DNA from: Streptomyces sp. ISL-11
Lineage (GTDB): Bacteria > Actinomycetota > Actinomycetes > Streptomycetales > Streptomycetaceae
DNA length: 43,578 bases
Assembly: GCF_018614525.1 (NCBI RefSeq)
Contig: NZ_JAGGOL010000121.1
Coordinates: 1 to 43,578, forward strand
Reading direction: 5' to 3'
A program made the translations under genes and the position numbers. This document shows, one piece after another, positions 32,017-39,845 of the stretch (its first letter is position 1; each line of letters starts with the position of its first letter). The notes under the pieces were generated by a model, which was given only the letters and a program-made list of their open reading frames with translations, made no database searches and had not been told where the DNA came from.

Positions 32017-32044
32017 CGGACGCCGCGATACCGCGGTCAACGTA

Positions 32045-32087
32045 GCCGAAAGGCGTCCACCAATCCGTGGGGTGGGCGCCTTTCGGC
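32045..32087 (+). terminator. Terminator of ndh
   Basis: Perfect 11-bp stem GCCGAAAGGCG/CGCCTTTCGGC, with further pairing (CCACC/GGTGG) inside, 29 bp past the stop. Confidence 0.75.
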
Positions 32088-32203
32088 ATGTCCGGACGCG
32101 GAGAGTTGATCTACTCTGACGGAACGGGACTACCGAGCCGACTCTGGGTGTTTAGGTGTCAGTTGAACGTTTCTCCTGACCTTGCATCATGGAGGTGTGC
32201 GAC

Positions 32204-33520
32204 ATGGCCGACGCCGCTCGACGGCTCACCGCGCTCGCGGAACAGGTACTGGGGGCACCGCTCCCCGTCCGCATCCGCGCCTGGGACCGCAGCGAGTACG
32301 GCCCGCCGGGCGCGCCCGAGAGCCCCGTCCTGGTCGTCCGCCACCGCCGGGCCCTGCGCCGCCTGCTGTGGAAGCCCGGCGAGCTCGGCATCGCCCGGGC
32401 CTGGGTCGCGGGGGACCTCGACGTCGACGGCGACCTCTACGAAGCCCTCGGGCTGCTCGCCGGCTCGCTGTGGGAGCGCGGCGAGGGCGAGGGCCGCACC
32501 TCCCGCCTCGCCGCCCTGCTCTCCGCCGTGCGCGACCCCCGGGCGCGTGACGCGGCCCGCGAACTGATCAGCCTGGCCGGCCCCGGGCTGCCGCCCCGGC
32601 CCCCGCGCGAGGAGGCGCGCAAGCACGGCGGGCTGCACTCGCTGCGCCGCGACCGCGAGGCCATCAGCCACCACTACGACGTCGGCAACACCTTCTACGA
32701 GCGCGTGCTCGGCCCCTCGATGGTCTACTCCTGCGCCTACTGGGAGAGCCCGGAGAGCACCCTGGAGGAGGCGCAGTCCGCCAAACTCGACCTGGTCTGC
32801 CGGAAGCTGGCGCTCCGGCCGGGTGAGCGGCTGCTGGACGTCGGCTGCGGCTGGGGCTCGATGGTGCTGCACGCGGCCCGCGAGTACGGCGTGAGCGCGG
32901 TGGGCATCACGCTCTCCGAGGAGCAGGCCGCGTACGCCCGCAAGCGCGTCGCCGAGGCCGGTCTGACGGACCGTGTGGAGATCCGGGTGCAGGACTACCG
33001 CGAGATCGCCGACGGCCCGTTCGACGCCATCTCCTCCATCGGCATGGCCGAGCACGTCGGCTCCGACCTCTACGCCGAGTACGCCGCCGACCTCCACGCC
33101 CTGCTGAAGCCCGGCGGCCGGCTGCTCAACCACCAGATCGCACGCCGCCCGCTGCTGGACGAGGAGGCGTACGAGATCGACGAGTTCATCGACCGCTACG
33201 TCTTCCCCGACGGCGAACTGGCCCCCGTCGGGCGCACCGTGGCGCAGCTGGAGGAGGCGGGCTTCGAGGTCCGGGACGTGGAGGCGCTGCGCGAGCACTA
33301 CGCGCTGACCCTCCGCCGCTGGGTCGCGAACCTGGAGGCCCACTGGGACGAGGCCGTCGCCCTCACCTCGCCGGGGCGTGCGCGCGTCTGGCGGCTGTAC
33401 ATGGCCGCGTGCGCGCTGGCCTTCGAGCGCAACCGCATCGGCGTCAACCAGGTGCTGGCGGTCCGTACGCCGGAGTCGGGCGGGTCGGGGATGCCGTTGC
33501 GCACGCGCGACTGGCTCTGA
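32204..33520 (+). CDS. cfa: Cyclopropane-fatty-acyl-phospholipid synthase family methyltransferase
   Basis: 438 aa from ATG 32204, which has GGAGGTG 7 bp upstream; ATG 32189 lacks a ribosome site. An N-terminal lipid-binding domain (~1-130, GIARAWVAGDLDVDGDLYEAL) precedes the methyltransferase. That part has HYDVGNTFYERVLGPSMVYSCAYW, the SAM motif LDVGCGWGSM (D212) and EHVGSDLYAEY-type acceptor loop, then WVANLEAHWDEAV. The family adds a methylene (cyclopropane) or methyl group to unsaturated acyl chains of membrane phospholipids. It follows ndh as in S. coelicolor (from memory) and ends at a bidirectional terminator. Confidence 0.94.
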   Translation: MADAARRLTALAEQVLGAPLPVRIRAWDRSEYGPPGAPESPVLVVRHRRALRRLLWKPGELGIARAWVAGDLDVDGDLYEALGLLAGSLWERGEGEGRTSRLAALLSAVRDPRARDAARELISLAGPGLPPRPPREEARKHGGLHSLRRDREAISHHYDVGNTFYERVLGPSMVYSCAYWESPESTLEEAQSAKLDLVCRKLALRPGERLLDVGCGWGSMVLHAAREYGVSAVGITLSEEQAAYARKRVAEAGLTDRVEIRVQDYREIADGPFDAISSIGMAEHVGSDLYAEYAADLHALLKPGGRLLNHQIARRPLLDEEAYEIDEFIDRYVFPDGELAPVGRTVAQLEEAGFEVRDVEALREHYALTLRRWVANLEAHWDEAVALTSPGRARVWRLYMAACALAFERNRIGVNQVLAVRTPESGGSGMPLRTRDWL

Positions 33521-33555
33521 CATTTCCCGGCCCCTCCGACACCTCCCGGACACGG

Positions 33556-33589
33556 GTCCGGCCCCGCGGCGGGTGCCGCGGGGCCGGAC
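33556..33589. terminator. Bidirectional terminator between cfa and the second ABC permease
   Basis: A perfect 15-bp stem (33556-33570 / 33575-33589) with GGGT loop between convergent genes. Confidence 0.8.
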
Positions 33590-33612
33590 GGTGTGCGAGA
33601 GGGGACGGCCGG

Positions 33613-36138
33613 CTATTCGGCCTTGATGGCCGAGAGCATGTTCAGCTTCGCCGCGCGGCGGGCGGGCCACAGGGCGGCCAGGACGCCGACCACGGCCGCG
33701 AGGCCGAGGAAGAGCGCCATCCGGCCCCACGGGAGCGCGAGCTCGTAGGTGGCGAGGCTGGAGGCGATCTGCTCGCCGGCGGCCCAGCCGAAGAAGACAC
33801 CGAGGCCGATGCCGAGGACGCCGCCGAAGAGCGAGATGACCAGCGACTCCAGGCGCACCATCCGCTTGATGCCCTTGCGGTCCAGGCCGATGGCGCGCAG
33901 CATCCCGATCTCCTGGGACCGCTCGAAGACCGACATCGCCAGGGTGTTGACGACACCGAGGACCGCGACGATCACGGCCATGGCGAGCAGCCCGTAGAGC
34001 ATGTTCAGCATCAGGCTGATCATCTTGGCGATGCTCTCGGAGATGTCCTTCTTGTCCTGGACCTGGATGGCCGGGTTGTCGCCGAGCGCCTTCTCCAGGG
34101 TGTCCTTGGTGGCGTCGCTCGTGCCGGCCTTGGTCTTGACCATCACCTGCATGTCGGTGATCTCGGTCTGGTGCGGGGCGAGCGTGGCCTTGTCGAGCAG
34201 GATGCCCTTCATCAGCTCGTTGCCCTCGTAGACGCCCGAGACGGTCAGCTTGCCCTGCTTGCCGTCCTCGTAGGTGGCGGTGAAGGAGGAGCCGGGCTTC
34301 CAGCCGTGCCGCTTGGCGGTGTCGTCGTCGACGACGGCCTTGCCGCCGGACAGGCCGGCGAGGGAACCGGTCGTGAAGTCGAGCTTGGTGAGGCTGCCGA
34401 TGGTCTTGCCGTTGACGCCGGTCAGGTACTCGCTGTCGCCGTCGATCCGCGAGGGGGAGTTGCGCAGCGGGCTGGTGGCGGTGACGTCCGGGAGGGCGGC
34501 GAGCTTCTTCTCGACGTCCGGGGAGAGCGGGGTCCGGGTCGCCATGGAGATGACGTAGTCGGCCTTGATGGCGTCGGTGGCCATCTTGTCGATGGCCTGC
34601 TGGACGCTGCCCGCGATCACGGTCAGGCCCGTGATCAGCGTGAGGCCGATCATCAGGGCGGAGGCGGTCGCGGCGGTGCGGCGCGGGTTGCGGACCGCGT
34701 TCTGCCGGGCGAGCTTGCCGGATATCCCGAAGACGCGCAGCACGGGGGCCGCGGCGGCGATCAGGGGGCGGGAGAGCAGCGGGGTCAGCACGAAGACGCC
34801 GATGAGCAGCAGGCCCGCGCCCAGGCCCAGCATGGACTCGTTGTCGGCGACGACGGTGAGCAGGGCGCCGGCGGCGGACAGGACGCCGCCGATGCTGTTG
34901 CGGACGACCAGCGACCGGGTGGTGGCCACGGCGTGGACGCTGTTCATCGCGGCGACCGGCGGGATCTTCGCGGCGCGGCGGCCGGGCAGCCAGGCGGCGA
35001 GCACGGTCACCACGACGCCGACGACGAGCGAGGTGAGGATCGTGTTCGGGGAGATCACCAGCGGCCCGTCGGGGACGGTGGCCCCGGTGCCGTTCATCAG
35101 GGCGCGCAGCCCGGCGCCGATGCCGATGCCGGCCAGCAGACCGGCGACGGCGGCGATCGCGCCGACGACGAGCGCCTCGATGAGGACGGAGCGGGTGACC
35201 TGGCGGCGGCTGGCGCCGACCGCGCGCATCAGTGCCAGTTCCTTGGTGCGCTGGGAGACCAGCATGGTGAAGGTGTTGGCGATGATGAAGATGCCGACGA
35301 AGAGGGAGATGCCGGCGAAGGTCAGCATGCCGGTCTTCATGCCGTCCATGCCCCGGGCGATGGCCGCGGCCTGGTCGTCGGCGAGCTTCTTGCCGGTGGT
35401 GGCCTCGGCGTCGCGCGGCAGGATCTTGTCCAGGCGCTCCTTGAGCGCGGTCTGGGTGGTGCCGGCCGCGGCCTGCATGTCGATCTGGCTGAACTCGCCG
35501 GGCTTGGCGTAGAGCTTCTGCGCGGTGGCGGTGTCGAAGAGGGCGAGGCTGCCGCCGGCGGCGACGTTGCCGTCGTCGGTGGCGAAGACGCCGGTGACCT
35601 TCTGCTCCAGGACCGGGCCGTCGACGGATATCCGGACGGTGTCGCCGACCTTGTAGCCCGCGCGGTCGGCGGACCTGGTGTCGAGGGCGATCTCGCCGGC
35701 GGCCTTGGGCGCGCGGCCGGACGTCATCGGGTAGCGGGTGTCCTTGCCGTCCGCGCCCGGGTAGTAGTTGGCGCCGGAGGAGTTGAAGCCCTCGCCGACG
35801 AGCTTGCCGTGCTTGTCGGAGATCGCGGCGAAGCCGCTGACGGAGCCGGTGGCGCGGGCGGCGCCGGGCACCTTGGCGACCTTGTCGAGCAGGCCCTGGG
35901 TGAGCTTGGGGGCCTCGCCGGGCTTGCCCTTGTCGTCGGAGTCCCCGTCCCGGTGGGGCTGGATGGCGATGTCGACGCCGGTGAAGCCCTTCTCGGAGCT
36001 CTTCTGGAAGGCGTCCGAGATGGTGTTGGTGAACACCAGGGTGCCGGAGACGAAGGCCACGCCGAGCATCACGGCGAGGACGGTCATCAGCAGCCTGGCC
36101 TTGTGCGCGAGCACATTGCGCAGGGCGGTACGGAACAT
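33613..36138 (-). CDS. ABC transporter permease (MacB/FtsX family), second copy
   Basis: 841 aa from ATG 36138. Same architecture as the permease at 5380-7941: N-terminal helix (LLMTVLAVMLGVAFVSGTLV), extracytoplasmic domain, FtsX core with SQRTKELALMRAVGASRRQV, central helices with RNPRRTAATASALMIG, second domain, and C-terminal FtsX core with VFERSQEIGMLRAIGLDRK. Conserved motifs align throughout but the extracytoplasmic domains differ, so substrates or partners may differ. It follows the ATPase gene by 56 bp on the same strand. Confidence 0.93.
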   Translation of the reverse strand: MFRTALRNVLAHKARLLMTVLAVMLGVAFVSGTLVFTNTISDAFQKSSEKGFTGVDIAIQPHRDGDSDDKGKPGEAPKLTQGLLDKVAKVPGAARATGSVSGFAAISDKHGKLVGEGFNSSGANYYPGADGKDTRYPMTSGRAPKAAGEIALDTRSADRAGYKVGDTVRISVDGPVLEQKVTGVFATDDGNVAAGGSLALFDTATAQKLYAKPGEFSQIDMQAAAGTTQTALKERLDKILPRDAEATTGKKLADDQAAAIARGMDGMKTGMLTFAGISLFVGIFIIANTFTMLVSQRTKELALMRAVGASRRQVTRSVLIEALVVGAIAAVAGLLAGIGIGAGLRALMNGTGATVPDGPLVISPNTILTSLVVGVVVTVLAAWLPGRRAAKIPPVAAMNSVHAVATTRSLVVRNSIGGVLSAAGALLTVVADNESMLGLGAGLLLIGVFVLTPLLSRPLIAAAAPVLRVFGISGKLARQNAVRNPRRTAATASALMIGLTLITGLTVIAGSVQQAIDKMATDAIKADYVISMATRTPLSPDVEKKLAALPDVTATSPLRNSPSRIDGDSEYLTGVNGKTIGSLTKLDFTTGSLAGLSGGKAVVDDDTAKRHGWKPGSSFTATYEDGKQGKLTVSGVYEGNELMKGILLDKATLAPHQTEITDMQVMVKTKAGTSDATKDTLEKALGDNPAIQVQDKKDISESIAKMISLMLNMLYGLLAMAVIVAVLGVVNTLAMSVFERSQEIGMLRAIGLDRKGIKRMVRLESLVISLFGGVLGIGLGVFFGWAAGEQIASSLATYELALPWGRMALFLGLAAVVGVLAALWPARRAAKLNMLSAIKAE

Positions 36139-36194
36139 GGTCAGTCAGTCCTGGGGGAGTGGGCTGTGGTGAGCTGGCTGTCGGCTGCGGGAAG

Positions 36195-36986
36195 TCAGCT
36201 CGTGCGGCCCTTGGCGTCGAAGCGCTTCATGCGGTCGAGCACGCCGTCGGCGGTGGGGCCGTGCAGCTCGTCGACGATGCGGCCGTCGGCGAGGAAGACC
36301 ACCCGGTCGGCGTAGGAGGCGGCGACGGGGTCGTGGGTGACCATGACGACGGTCTGGCCGAGCTCGCGCACGCTGTTCCGCAGGAAGCCGAGGACCTCGG
36401 CGCCGGAGCGGGAGTCGAGGTTGCCGGTGGGTTCGTCGGCGAACATGATCTCGGGCTTGCCGGCCAGGGCGCGGGCGACGGCGACGCGCTGCTGCTGGCC
36501 GCCGGAGAGCTGGCTGGGGCGGTGCTTGAGGCGCCCGGAGAGGCCGACGGTGTCCACGACCATGTCCAGCCACTGCTTGTCGGGCTTGCGGCCGGCTATG
36601 TCCATCGGCAGGGTGATGTTCTCCAGCGCCGTCAGGGTCGGCAGCAGGTTGAACGCCTGGAAGATGAAGCCGATCTTGTCGCGCCGCAGGCGGGTGAGCT
36701 TCTTGTCGTTGAGCGAGGTCAGCTCGGTGTCGCCGATGCGGGCGGAGCCGCCGGAGACGGAGTCCAGGCCCGCCATGCAGTGCATGAGCGTGGACTTGCC
36801 GGAGCCGGACGGGCCCATGATCGCGGTGAACTCGGCCTGCCGGAACTCCACGGAGACGGCGTCCAGGGCGACCACCTGGGTCTCACCCTGGCCGTACACC
36901 TTGGAGAGATCCGTGGCGCGGGCCGCCACCGCGGTGGGACGGACGGCGGTCTGCACGCCGAAGGGGGAGCCGGAAGGGACGGACAC
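36195..36986 (-). CDS. ABC transporter ATP-binding protein (MacB/LolD type), second copy
   Basis: 263 aa from GTG 36986, chosen because AGGAGTG lies ~8 nt upstream; earlier in-frame starts run into non-coding sequence. Walker A GPSGSGKST, FIFQAFNLLPTLTAL, LSGGQQQRVAVARAL, FADEPTGNLDS and MVTHDP are intact. It is strongly similar to the ATPase at 4559 over its whole length, differing mainly at the two ends (DAKGRTS here). First gene of a two-gene operon with the permease. Confidence 0.94.
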   Translation of the reverse strand: MSVPSGSPFGVQTAVRPTAVAARATDLSKVYGQGETQVVALDAVSVEFRQAEFTAIMGPSGSGKSTLMHCMAGLDSVSGGSARIGDTELTSLNDKKLTRLRRDKIGFIFQAFNLLPTLTALENITLPMDIAGRKPDKQWLDMVVDTVGLSGRLKHRPSQLSGGQQQRVAVARALAGKPEIMFADEPTGNLDSRSGAEVLGFLRNSVRELGQTVVMVTHDPVAASYADRVVFLADGRIVDELHGPTADGVLDRMKRFDAKGRTS

Positions 36987-37129
36987 GGTGGAGCACTCCT
37001 GTCGGGACGACGGACGAAGGGGACTGTGTCCATCGTTCCGTGCTCCAAGGGCCCGGGGATCAGCCCCAGCTCTCGTTCCCGGGGCAGACTCGGGAGGTAT
37101 CCCGGGGCCCGTTCCTCCTCCTTGGGTAT

Positions 37130-37144
37130 GAGGGGGACCCCCTC
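37130..37144. promoter_or_regulatory. Palindrome upstream of the second ABC operon
   Basis: GAGGGGGACCCCCTC is a perfect 15-bp palindrome ~145 bp before the ATPase start. It is the only clear structure in the ABC-side part of the 427-bp gap 36987-37413; the rest holds the bldA promoter and an A/T-rich patch (37288-37302). Confidence 0.35.
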
Positions 37145-37343
37145 GGAACCCCGACTGTCCGCGACGGCCGAAGGCGCGAGATTGCGACAATTCCGGGCCC
37201 CGCCGAGGGTGGGGCGGTGAACGGTGGGTATCGGCCCGTGGCATGTGCCTTTGGCGTCCTCCCTGCACTGATGCACCCTCAGTTGCCAATAAAATAAGAC
37301 AACCTCGGGGTCTCGTTCCGCTGTTTGGGGGGCGCCGCCCGGC

Positions 37344-37349
37344 TAGGCT
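37344..37349 (+). promoter_or_regulatory. -10 box of the bldA promoter
   Basis: TAGGCT, ~64 bp before the mature tRNA end; the -35 position (around 37320-37326) is not well conserved. The primary transcript would carry a ~60-nt 5' extension to be removed by RNase P. Confidence 0.5.
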
Positions 37350-37413
37350 CGTCCTGCTCTCCTTCGAAGGTGAGGCTCGCGCGCCTCTCCCTGCCTGTGC
37401 GCCCGAGAGCCCT

Positions 37414-37496
37414 GCCCGGATGGTGGAATGCAGACACGGCGAGCTTAAACCTCGCTGGCCCTTCGGGCCGTGCCGGTTCAAGTCCGGCTCCGGGCA
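37414..37496 (+). tRNA. bldA: tRNA-Leu (anticodon TAA), bldA
   Basis: Full cloverleaf: acceptor GCCCGGA/TCCGGGC, A discriminator, 5-bp anticodon stem GCGAG/CTCGC around loop CTTAAAC with anticodon TAA at 37446-37448, a long class II variable arm (GGCCC TTC GGGCC), and T-loop GTTCAAG. CCA is not encoded. It reads UUA, the rarest codon in Streptomyces, and is the developmental switch bldA needed for aerial growth and many antibiotic pathways (known). I found no in-frame TTA codon in the protein genes of this window. Confidence 0.97.
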
Positions 37497-37661
37497 CTCT
37501 TCTGCTTTCTGGCACTCACTCTCCGCAGGGAACCGACTGCCGCCGGTTCACGTTCTCCTCCCGGGGTACGGAGAAAAGATCGTCCCCAAGCACGAGCGCA
37601 TTCTTTTGCCTACCTATTACCCTGGTCGCAAGGCCGCGCAGGGTGGCCATGGAGGAGTGAG

Positions 37662-38537
37662 ATGAGGAGCAGCAACCCGGTCTTCTCGCGTCGGTTCCGC
37701 GACAATGGCTACGCGGGCTTCAACGCGGGGTCGCAGGGGCCGCAGGCCGGGACCGCGGCCCAGGGCAACCCCTACGCGAGCAACCCTTACGCCGAGCCGG
37801 CCAACCCGTACGCGGCGAACCCGTACGCCCAGGGCGGCCCGGACCTTCAGCAGGGCGCCCCGTACGCCCCGCCGCAGCCGAGCCGGATGACGATGGACGA
37901 CGTCGTCATGCGCACCGGCATGACGCTGGGCACGGTCATCCTGCTGGCGGCCGTCGGCTGGGCGGCGAACGTCCCCGTCGGCGTCGGCTTCGGCGCGGCG
38001 ATCGTCGCGATGGTGCTCGGCCTGATCCAGTCGTTCAAGGCGAAGCCGGTCCCCGCGCTGATCCTGGGCTACGCCGCCTTCGAGGGCCTGTTCCTCGGCG
38101 TGATCAGCAAGGCGTACAACCAGTACGCGGACGGCGCCCCCGTGCAGGCGGTGCTCGGCACGATGGCGGTCTCCGTCGGTGTGCTCATCGCCTACAAGAC
38201 CCGCCTGATCCGTGTCGACCGGCGCTTCATCCGCTTCGTGACGGCCGCCGCGATCGGCTTCGTCCTGCTGATGATGGTCAACATGCTGTTCGCCGTCTTC
38301 GGCGGCGGTGACGGCCTCGGCCTGCGGTCGGGCTGGCTCGGCATCGGCGTCGGTGTCCTCGGTGTGCTGATCGGCGCGGCGTTCCTCGCGATCGACTTCA
38401 AGGAGATCGAGGACGGCGTCCGCTACGGCGCCCCCCGCGACGCCTCCTGGCACGCGGCCTTCGGCCTGACCCTGTCGCTGGTGTGGATCTACGTCCAGAT
38501 GCTCCAGCTGGTCTCGGCCATCGCCGGCAACGACTAG
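37662..38537 (+). CDS. Bax inhibitor-1/YccA family membrane protein
   Basis: 291 aa from ATG 37662 with GGAGGAG 5 bp upstream. The N-terminal ~80 residues are cytosolic and contain NPYA-type repeats (SNPYAEPANPYAANPYA). Seven hydrophobic segments follow, with the conserved FEGLFLGVISKAYN and the C-terminal DFKEIEDGVRYGAP segment holding acidic residues equivalent to the pH-sensing pair of BsYetJ-like calcium channels. The cation-leak function is inferred from the family. The TAG stop lies in the CTAG end of element D. Confidence 0.92.
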   Translation: MRSSNPVFSRRFRDNGYAGFNAGSQGPQAGTAAQGNPYASNPYAEPANPYAANPYAQGGPDLQQGAPYAPPQPSRMTMDDVVMRTGMTLGTVILLAAVGWAANVPVGVGFGAAIVAMVLGLIQSFKAKPVPALILGYAAFEGLFLGVISKAYNQYADGAPVQAVLGTMAVSVGVLIAYKTRLIRVDRRFIRFVTAAAIGFVLLMMVNMLFAVFGGGDGLGLRSGWLGIGVGVLGVLIGAAFLAIDFKEIEDGVRYGAPRDASWHAAFGLTLSLVWIYVQMLQLVSAIAGND

Positions 38538-38751
38538 GCCGTGTCCGGCGGATCATTGTGAGCGGGCGGCTGCGGGCCGTGTCGTGTGCACCACCGCTGC
38601 GCGGTGGTGTCCTCAAACGCCGGACAGGCTGAAAGCGGCTGAGCTCAGCCGCAATCCAGCCCGTCCGGCGTTTGAGGACGTGCCCGCAGGGCGCTCGCCG
38701 CCGCAGGCGGCAAAGCCGGCCCGCAGCCGAAGATCGGCCGGACACGGCTAG
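38534..38751 (+). mobile_element. Palindromic dispersed element, copy D (best-preserved MITE-like copy)
   Basis: 218 bp, bounded by CTAG on both sides (38534-38537 and 38748-38751), as expected of a target duplication. Left end GGCCGTGTCCGGCGGATC; right end GGCCGGACACGGC is its reverse complement over ~12 bp. Inner repeats TCCTCAAACGCCGGACAGG and CCGTCCGGCGTTTGAGGAC flank the centre GCGGCTGAGCTCAGCCGC, a perfect 18-bp palindrome. Outer arms CACCACCGCTGCGCGGTGGTG and GCCGCCGCAGGCGGC are themselves hairpins. No coding capacity. It replaces the terminator of the gene before. Confidence 0.82.
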
Positions 38752-38910
38752 GACCTGTCCCGCCGATCATGTAGTTGGCCCGTCTGCCGCCGCCCGCTGT
38801 TCCTGGTCATTGCCCCAGGTCAGCGGGCGGACTGCGCTCAGTTCACGCCGGTGCTGGAGAAGATCCGCGTCCCGCAGATCGCGTCGTTGCAGCCGTGGGC
38901 GGCCCACTGA
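38748..38910 (+). pseudogene. IS5-family transposase remnant with its left end
   Basis: Directly after element D comes CTAG then GGACCTGTCCCGCCGATC, similar to the D end. After a disrupted stretch, 38782-38910 reads VCRRPLFLVIAPGQRADC, then AQFTPVLEKIRVP, a hallmark of IS5-family (IS1647/IS427-like) DDE transposases (usually ...VVTPGQ...PVLE.IRVP...). It stops at TGA 38908-38910. There is no start, no catalytic triad and no right end, so this is a fragment. Confidence 0.72.
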
Positions 38911-38920
38911 TACGCCGTGG

Positions 38921-39658
38921 TCAGGACAGAGCGTCCTCAAGCGTGGTCAGCCAGTACGTGACGCGCAGCGAGTCGTCGATGTGCACGCCCTTGGCCTGGA
39001 GGGCGGCTTCGGCCATCTTGTCGCTGCCCTGGAAGCCGATCTCCAGACTCTGGGCCGTGTAGCCCTCGCCACCCCGGCCATCACCGGCGGACAGGATCAC
39101 GCCCGCGTAGCCCTTCTTGCCGGGCCGGAGCGAGGTGACCGCTTGCGGCTTGGTGTGCCCCATGACCGGCGGGACGGACTGGGCGCCCTCGAACTTGACG
39201 ATGGGGTAGCCCGTCAGGTCGCACAGGGTGGAGCCCGTGTTGGTGATCGTGAGCAGCATGTGGTTGAGCGGGCGGGAGACCTGGGTGGCCACGACCTCGG
39301 TGTTGTCGGCGGTGCAGGGCACGCGGTTCGCCGGGGCGTCCGGGTCGGCGTCAGCGTCCGGGTCGGCGTCAGCGGCCGGCGCCGACGCGCGGCCCCCTCC
39401 CTTGCCGGTGCCCGTACCGCCCGTACCGCCCGTGCCCGTACCGCCCGTCCCCTTCGCGGCGGGGGCCTTGGCGGTGGCCGTCCCGCCAGGCGTGGTGGCC
39501 GGCTTGTCCTGGGCCGGCGACTGTGGGGTCTCGGCGGGCTGCGAGGCGGCGCCCTCCTCGCGGGTTCCCTCTCCCTTGTCGCACGCCGTCAGGGCGAGCG
39601 CGGCGATCGCGAGGGAGGCGACGGCGAGCAGACGGGGTCGGCGGACGGAGGCGCGCAT
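38921..39658 (-). CDS. DUF4232 secreted lipoprotein
   Basis: 245 aa from ATG 39658. Lipobox LALTAC (Cys26). The ~90-residue linker is Glu/Ala/Pro-rich then Gly/Thr-rich (GTGGTGTGG repeats) and Asp-rich (DADPDADADPDA). The C-terminal DUF4232 beta-sandwich carries CTADNTEVVATQVSRPLNHM, LTITNTGSTLCDLTGYP with a paired Cys, and GYAGVILSAGD. The function of the family is unknown; it is common on the streptomycete surface. Divergent from the membrane HTH gene; its stop lies 10 bp after the transposase remnant. Confidence 0.9.
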   Translation of the reverse strand: MRASVRRPRLLAVASLAIAALALTACDKGEGTREEGAASQPAETPQSPAQDKPATTPGGTATAKAPAAKGTGGTGTGGTGGTGTGKGGGRASAPAADADPDADADPDAPANRVPCTADNTEVVATQVSRPLNHMLLTITNTGSTLCDLTGYPIVKFEGAQSVPPVMGHTKPQAVTSLRPGKKGYAGVILSAGDGRGGEGYTAQSLEIGFQGSDKMAEAALQAKGVHIDDSLRVTYWLTTLEDALS

Positions 39659-39845
39659 GGCGGATCTCTTTCTTCACGGGCGGGCAGCGGAGCGCCACTC
39701 GACCGGAGCCGGGAGCGGCGTGCTTGGATGACGAAAGCTTGTGCGACGCCGTGTCCTGGGCGCCAGCTCCGCTGGCCGGTTAGGGACGCTGGAACGTTGG
39801 CACCGGCTCTGACCTGGGGGAATGGGTGTTCTCTGGAACGAGGAC

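Noticed and set aside
32121..32152. SigE/SigR-type promoter (GGAAC ... GTT) before cfa
   Set aside because: The spacing of about 24 bp is too long for either sigma factor.
33409..36315. Long plus-strand open frame opposite the second ABC permease
   Set aside because: Antisense shadow with repetitive His/Glu/Gly/Asp composition.
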